Assembly: GCA_002353825.1 (NCBI GenBank)
Contig: DEKJ01000044.1
Coordinates: 1 to 10,043, forward strand
DNA from: Prevotella sp. UBA2725
GTDB lineage: Bacteria > Bacteroidota > Bacteroidia > Bacteroidales > Bacteroidaceae
Direction: 5' to 3'
Length of the DNA stretch: 10,043 bases
The position numbers and the translations under genes are program-made. Below are positions 7,193 to 10,043 of this stretch, in pieces. The stretch's first letter is position 1; each line of letters starts with the position of its first letter. Under the pieces are notes generated by a model. The model ran no database searches and had not been told where the DNA came from. It saw nothing but the letters and a program-made list of their open reading frames with translations.

Positions 7193-8371
7193 TTATTCCA
7201 CTACGCTCATTTTGCCCTGCATATTGTAGAACTTACCGTCGGATGCGGCGATGTTGGTCCACACGGTACCCGTGTTGTAGTTCTGCACATGCACCACGTT
7301 GCTCTTGGTGGAGTTAGGCTCCGACCAATAGACCATGAACACGTTTGGAGATACTTCCACCACGGTAGGCAGCACGTTGTCGGTAACGCCCTTGTAGACT
7401 CCGTTGAGACCGAGGAATGTCATGTGGTGGGCATCCTTGAAACTGTTGCGGAAGGCAAAGGCTCCGAAGTCTACCTTGATGGCTCGGCCGATGGGTGGAT
7501 AGGGGGTGAATATCTTCCACTCCTGCTCGCCCTTGAAAACTTTTGCACTGAAGACGAGGTTGGCCTTCCCGGGCAACTGCGGCCAGGCTTTCTCCATAGC
7601 AGCGGTCAGTTCGTCAGCATTGTTGCTCTTGGCGGCAGCCTGACGGTAGTCGGCAAGATATTTTTCTACAAAGTCGAGAACAGCAGGCTTGTAGTCGCTA
7701 CTGACGAAATGTGCAGGAACGACTGTGGCGGGTTCCAGTTGCTTCATGGCGCTGATTACCTGCTGCCAACGCTCGATGCCCTTGTCGCCCTGAGTGTCAG
7801 CCATCCAAATGTGACCGCCCTCTGTGACGCTGCCACCGCCAACAATAGCCTTCAACGAGGGAATCCAGACAAAAGGATGGGCCGAGTCGTCCTTGCTGTA
7901 TTTCACCTCCAAGGCATTGCCCTCGATAGCGGGCAGTGAGTCGACAACCTCAGGCACGATGAGCGTGTCGGGGGCATCGGTGCCCAACTGTTCTTTCCAC
8001 ACGTTGAGCTTCATGTCCTTGGAAGCCTCTATGAGATAAGCGGTCTGTGCCGTGGAGATGATCTTTGCCTCTGGGAAGGCCTTGTGGATGACATTGAGAC
8101 CGAAGTAGTAGTCAGGATCGTGATACGACACGAAGACATACTTCAGATTTTTCTTCAGGTTCTTGATCTCCTTCACGACCTGTTCGGCATACTGTTTCTG
8201 AAACTGTGCGTCGATGAGCGCAGCGTCCTTCTTACCATAGACGATGGTGGAGGTCACCGGGAAGATGGCTGATGTGCCGGGATTATAGACTTTCAGTGCC
8301 AGTCCCTTGGCCTCGCTGCTTAGAGCGATAACAGTCAAGACGACTGATAATACAATTTTCTTTAGTTGCAT
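7193..8371 (-). CDS. Exported MBL-fold protein with PadC/MoaF-like C-terminal domain
   Basis: A 392-residue protein, second in the padC operon (36-bp gap). Residues 1-22 form a signal peptide (MQLKKIVLSVVLTVIALSSEA). Residues about 25-250 form a metallo-beta-lactamase fold: VYGKKDAALIDAQF (44-57), YVFVSYHDPDYYFGL (78-92) and VVPAHF (217-222). The usual HxHxDH metal motif reads Y83-H-D85-P-D87-Y88, so only the Asp is kept. The usual later Asp is replaced by GGG (178-180), and H221 remains. Relatives I recall also carry DPDYYFG, so part of this loss is family-wide. Residues about 275-392 form a separate domain, VVEVSPNVFMVYWSEP (337-352), close to PadC's IVKLTDGVYKVSWTEP. This suggests a PadC/MoaF-type calycin fold. 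It may bind or modify a phenolic or other small aromatic compound in the periplasm; that role is inferred. Confidence 0.85.
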   Translation of the reverse strand: MQLKKIVLSVVLTVIALSSEAKGLALKVYNPGTSAIFPVTSTIVYGKKDAALIDAQFQKQYAEQVVKEIKNLKKNLKYVFVSYHDPDYYFGLNVIHKAFPEAKIISTAQTAYLIEASKDMKLNVWKEQLGTDAPDTLIVPEVVDSLPAIEGNALEVKYSKDDSAHPFVWIPSLKAIVGGGSVTEGGHIWMADTQGDKGIERWQQVISAMKQLEPATVVPAHFVSSDYKPAVLDFVEKYLADYRQAAAKSNNADELTAAMEKAWPQLPGKANLVFSAKVFKGEQEWKIFTPYPPIGRAIKVDFGAFAFRNSFKDAHHMTFLGLNGVYKGVTDNVLPTVVEVSPNVFMVYWSEPNSTKSNVVHVQNYNTGTVWTNIAASDGKFYNMQGKMSVVE

Positions 8372-8407
8372 ATTCGTTTGATTTAGAATGAAACACTTAT
8401 TGTTTAA

Positions 8408-8899
8408 TTAAAAAGTAAGTTTACCAGAACGTATGTCGTCGGACATACCCTCGTAGGGAGCCTGTGCAATGACTTTCTCGTTGTCCGTTCCCTCGTTCTT
8501 AGCATAGGTAATGTCGGCGAATTCTGGTACCACATACTTTGGATACGTCTCGTATTTTGCCCGTGCTTCCTCCATGCGGTCGATGTGCTCATTCTGGAAG
8601 CACACCGTAATATCCGGATGCTCGCGTACCCATTTTGGGAAGAAGATAACACCGTGCACCCGCTTCTCCTTCTCCATGAAGTTGAGACTCACGTCTGTGC
8701 CCGTGGGTTCTGTCCACGACACCTTGTAGACACCATCGGTAAGCTTCACGATGTCGGCTTTCTGATCTTTTACCCACCGGCCGCCTACCATGCCACTATG
8801 AATACGATAGTCTACTGTGTTGGCGTTCTTTACGTAAAATTCATACTCCCAGCCATTGGCATAGGTGTAGATGAAATGCATTCCTAAAAATTTATCCAT
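8408..8899 (-). CDS. padC: Phenolic acid decarboxylase
   Basis: A 163-residue enzyme, the same length class as Bacillus and Lactobacillus PadC. It decarboxylates p-coumaric, ferulic and caffeic acids to 4-vinylphenols in the cytoplasm without a cofactor, a detoxification of plant phenolics. The sequence is very close to the Firmicutes enzymes as I remember them: IYTYANGWEYEFYVKN, DYRIHSGMVGGRWVKDQ, VYKVSWTEPTGTDVSLNFM, HGVIFFPKWV, KYETYPKYVVPEFA and APYEGMSDDIR. The residues known for catalysis in the Bacillus enzyme are all present: Y11, Y13, Y19, R41 and E64. There is no signal peptide. It is the first gene of a minus-strand operon with the MBL/PadC-like gene, divergent from an AraC-family regulator. 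The strong likeness to Firmicutes enzymes could mean past transfer. Confidence 0.97.
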   Translation of the reverse strand: MDKFLGMHFIYTYANGWEYEFYVKNANTVDYRIHSGMVGGRWVKDQKADIVKLTDGVYKVSWTEPTGTDVSLNFMEKEKRVHGVIFFPKWVREHPDITVCFQNEHIDRMEEARAKYETYPKYVVPEFADITYAKNEGTDNEKVIAQAPYEGMSDDIRSGKLTF

Positions 8900-8910
8900 G
8901 AAAAGTTCAT
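8884..8910 (-). other. Short upstream reading frame over the padC start
   Basis: An ATG at 8910-8908, 11 bases before the padC ATG, opens an 8-codon frame (MNFSWINF) ending in TAG at 8886-8884, out of frame with padC. If translated it would cover the padC start. It may be chance in AT-rich DNA. Confidence 0.2.
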
Positions 8911-8966
8911 TTTAAATACCTGTCTATATTAGAAAGGAAAATTATATCATCAATTTTTATCGATTG

Positions 8967-8988
8967 CAAAATTAATATATTATCTTTG
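8967..8988. promoter_or_regulatory. Divergent -7 elements between padC and the AraC regulator
   Basis: On the minus strand TAATTTTG (8974-8967) and on the plus strand TATCTTTG (8981-8988) both fit TAnnTTTG and face away from each other 6 bases apart. Leaders would be about 60 bases to padC and about 110 bases to the regulator. Neither has a clear TTTG at the usual -33 distance, as expected if both need an activator. The 208-bp gap also holds the palindrome ACCTAAGGT (9047-9055) and GAATTC at two places (about 9015 and 9038) within the regulator's leader. Confidence 0.45.
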
Positions 8989-9107
8989 TGCAGCATTAGC
9001 AAATTAGGCCAAAGAATTCTCAATTACCGCCAAACCGGAATTCCTTACCTAAGGTCTAACCTTGCGGATAACTGAATTATACATTATAGAATAATATAGG
9101 TACGTAA

Positions 9108-9920
9108 ATGAACGAAGAGCAAGAGAATTTTATTCGTCAGGTAGAACAAGTTGGGAAAGGAAAAGTCCTCATCAAGGTTACGGGGCGCGAGGGTGTTGAC
9201 CTTGCACCACACAGTCATCATTGCATACAGGTGGTGGAGACTATTGCCGGCTCTCTGCATGTGACTGTCGGTACGCGTGAATACTTTGTGCCTGAGGGCT
9301 ACACTTGCTGGATTCCCAGCGGCATGGTGCATGCGTTGGCAAGTAACAACCGGAAGATAAACTTGCGTATATTCTATTTTCAGTTGCCTGACGACAGAGA
9401 CAAGACCTTTGAGTCGTTCAGCGTGCTATATGTATGTCCTTGGGCACGGGCAAATCTAAGTTTCATTGCCAAGCGCGGCCCTGTTGTGGATGAGGGTGAT
9501 GCCACACTTCACAGATTCTGCCTTTCTTTCTTCGAAACCTTCCACAGAGTGGAACGGCAACTGTCATTGCCCTTGCGCGGCATAGACACAGAAAGCAGTC
9601 CTGTGCTCCGTAAGGCGATGGACTATATTCACAAGCATCTTGCTGACAATATCAGAGCCAGCGATGCAGCCCATGCCGCGGGTGTCTCCACACGCACCCT
9701 GAGCCGATTGTTCAGTGAGTCGGGCACCACCCTCAGCAATTATCTTTGTTATCAGCGAATAATCCGGTCCTTGGAGTTGATAGCTGATAAAACTTTGTCT
9801 ATTAAGCAGATTGCATATAATACAGGGTTCAGCTCACCAGCCAACTTCAACCGTGCCTTCAAGCAGGTGATGGGACTGCCGCCTAAGGAGATGCGACTGC
9901 GACACAGAGAGAATGAGTAA
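9108..9920 (+). CDS. AraC-family transcriptional regulator, cupin sensor domain
   Basis: A 270-residue regulator. The N-terminal half is a cupin-like effector-binding domain, with HSHHCIQVVETIAGSLHV (about 35-52) and PEGYTCWIPSGMVHAL (about 63-78). The C-terminal AraC domain (about 168-265) has two helix-turn-helix motifs: ASDAAHAAGVSTRTLSRLF from about 183, and LSIKQIAYNTGFSSPANFNR from about 226, ending in the usual FKQVMGLPPKEMR. It is transcribed away from padC across 208 bp, the common layout for a regulator controlling its divergent neighbours. In Firmicutes padC is repressed by PadR; here I infer an AraC-type activator, perhaps responding to phenolic acids through the cupin pocket. The start at 9108 is the first ATG of the domain-containing frame. 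Confidence 0.95.
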   Translation: MNEEQENFIRQVEQVGKGKVLIKVTGREGVDLAPHSHHCIQVVETIAGSLHVTVGTREYFVPEGYTCWIPSGMVHALASNNRKINLRIFYFQLPDDRDKTFESFSVLYVCPWARANLSFIAKRGPVVDEGDATLHRFCLSFFETFHRVERQLSLPLRGIDTESSPVLRKAMDYIHKHLADNIRASDAAHAAGVSTRTLSRLFSESGTTLSNYLCYQRIIRSLELIADKTLSIKQIAYNTGFSSPANFNRAFKQVMGLPPKEMRLRHRENE

Positions 9921-10043
9921 GAAGCAGAAATCCTTGTAACACAGCACGTAGACCGGTGCCGACTTGAACCAGTCGTGGTTATAGCAGTACCGAGAGCATC
10001 ATTATAATTATCTTCATTGTAATAGTCTTATGTCATTTTCCCG
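9921..10043. other. Non-coding or unresolved right edge
   Basis: I see no terminator or supported gene after the regulator stop codon. On the minus strand there is a 12-codon frame (10017-9979, MKIIIMMLSVLL) and, one frame over, an open stretch reading YNHDWFKSAPVYVLCYKDF. This could be a decayed gene start or chance. Confidence 0.3.

Noticed and set aside
6978..7229. An 83-codon plus-strand frame after the barrel gene
   Set aside because: It spans the perfect inverted repeat and the hairpin and runs into the convergent gene. It has no -7 element and no recognisable motif.
7163..7939. A 258-codon open frame on the plus strand
   Set aside because: It is antisense to the MBL/PadC-like gene, which has clear family motifs. 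The plus-strand translation is low in complexity and resembles nothing known.
9979..10017. A small signal-like peptide gene (MKIIIMMLSVLL) on the minus strand
   Set aside because: It has only 12 codons, no promoter within the window, and would need a frameshift to join the open stretch that follows. It is too weak to call.

Overview
The window looks like chromosome from a member of the Bacteroidales, probably a Prevotellaceae species. The reasons are: TAnnTTTG-type -7 promoter elements upstream of most transcription units, weak or absent Shine-Dalgarno sequences, a DUF4105 (Lnb N-terminal-like) membrane protein, a small MKK-type outer-membrane beta-barrel protein, and a large secreted protein with Prevotella-style InlB-like and 'GYYRIQN' segments. 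There are no tRNA or rRNA genes, insertion sequences, phage genes or CRISPR arrays. The assignment rests on recognising families from memory; no database search was run.

Left part (1-3865): a minus-strand operon of three genes read from a promoter at about 3834-3865. It encodes a 73-residue protein I do not recognise, a DUF4105 multi-span membrane protein (stop and start overlap as TGATG), and, 12 bp further on, a 776-residue secreted protein of unknown function.

Middle (3866-6311): a gene-poor stretch built largely of copies of an 85-bp intergenic repeat, then a plus-strand DUF2207-family membrane-anchored protein, then another repeat copy. Two copies lie in the same direction on either side of the DUF2207 gene (61 of 65 bases match in the core). 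A third, diverged copy lies inverted in the left intergenic region.

Next (6312-7192): a plus-strand gene for an outer-membrane beta-barrel protein whose frame is broken by one in-frame TAG at codon 142. The remaining 62 codons are intact, so this looks like a very recent nonsense mutation, a strain variant or a base-call error. After it come two hairpins between convergent genes.

Right part (7193-9920): the most interpretable module. A clear phenolic acid decarboxylase (padC) is followed on the minus strand by an exported metallo-beta-lactamase-fold protein. That protein has lost most metal ligands, and its C-terminal domain resembles PadC/MoaF-type calycins. An AraC-family regulator with a cupin-like sensor domain is transcribed divergently across a 208-bp AT-rich gap with two opposed -7 elements. 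I infer a regulated response to plant phenolic acids (p-coumarate, ferulate, caffeate), with an AraC protein in the place that PadR holds in Firmicutes. The role of the metallo-beta-lactamase/PadC-like fusion is the main open question.
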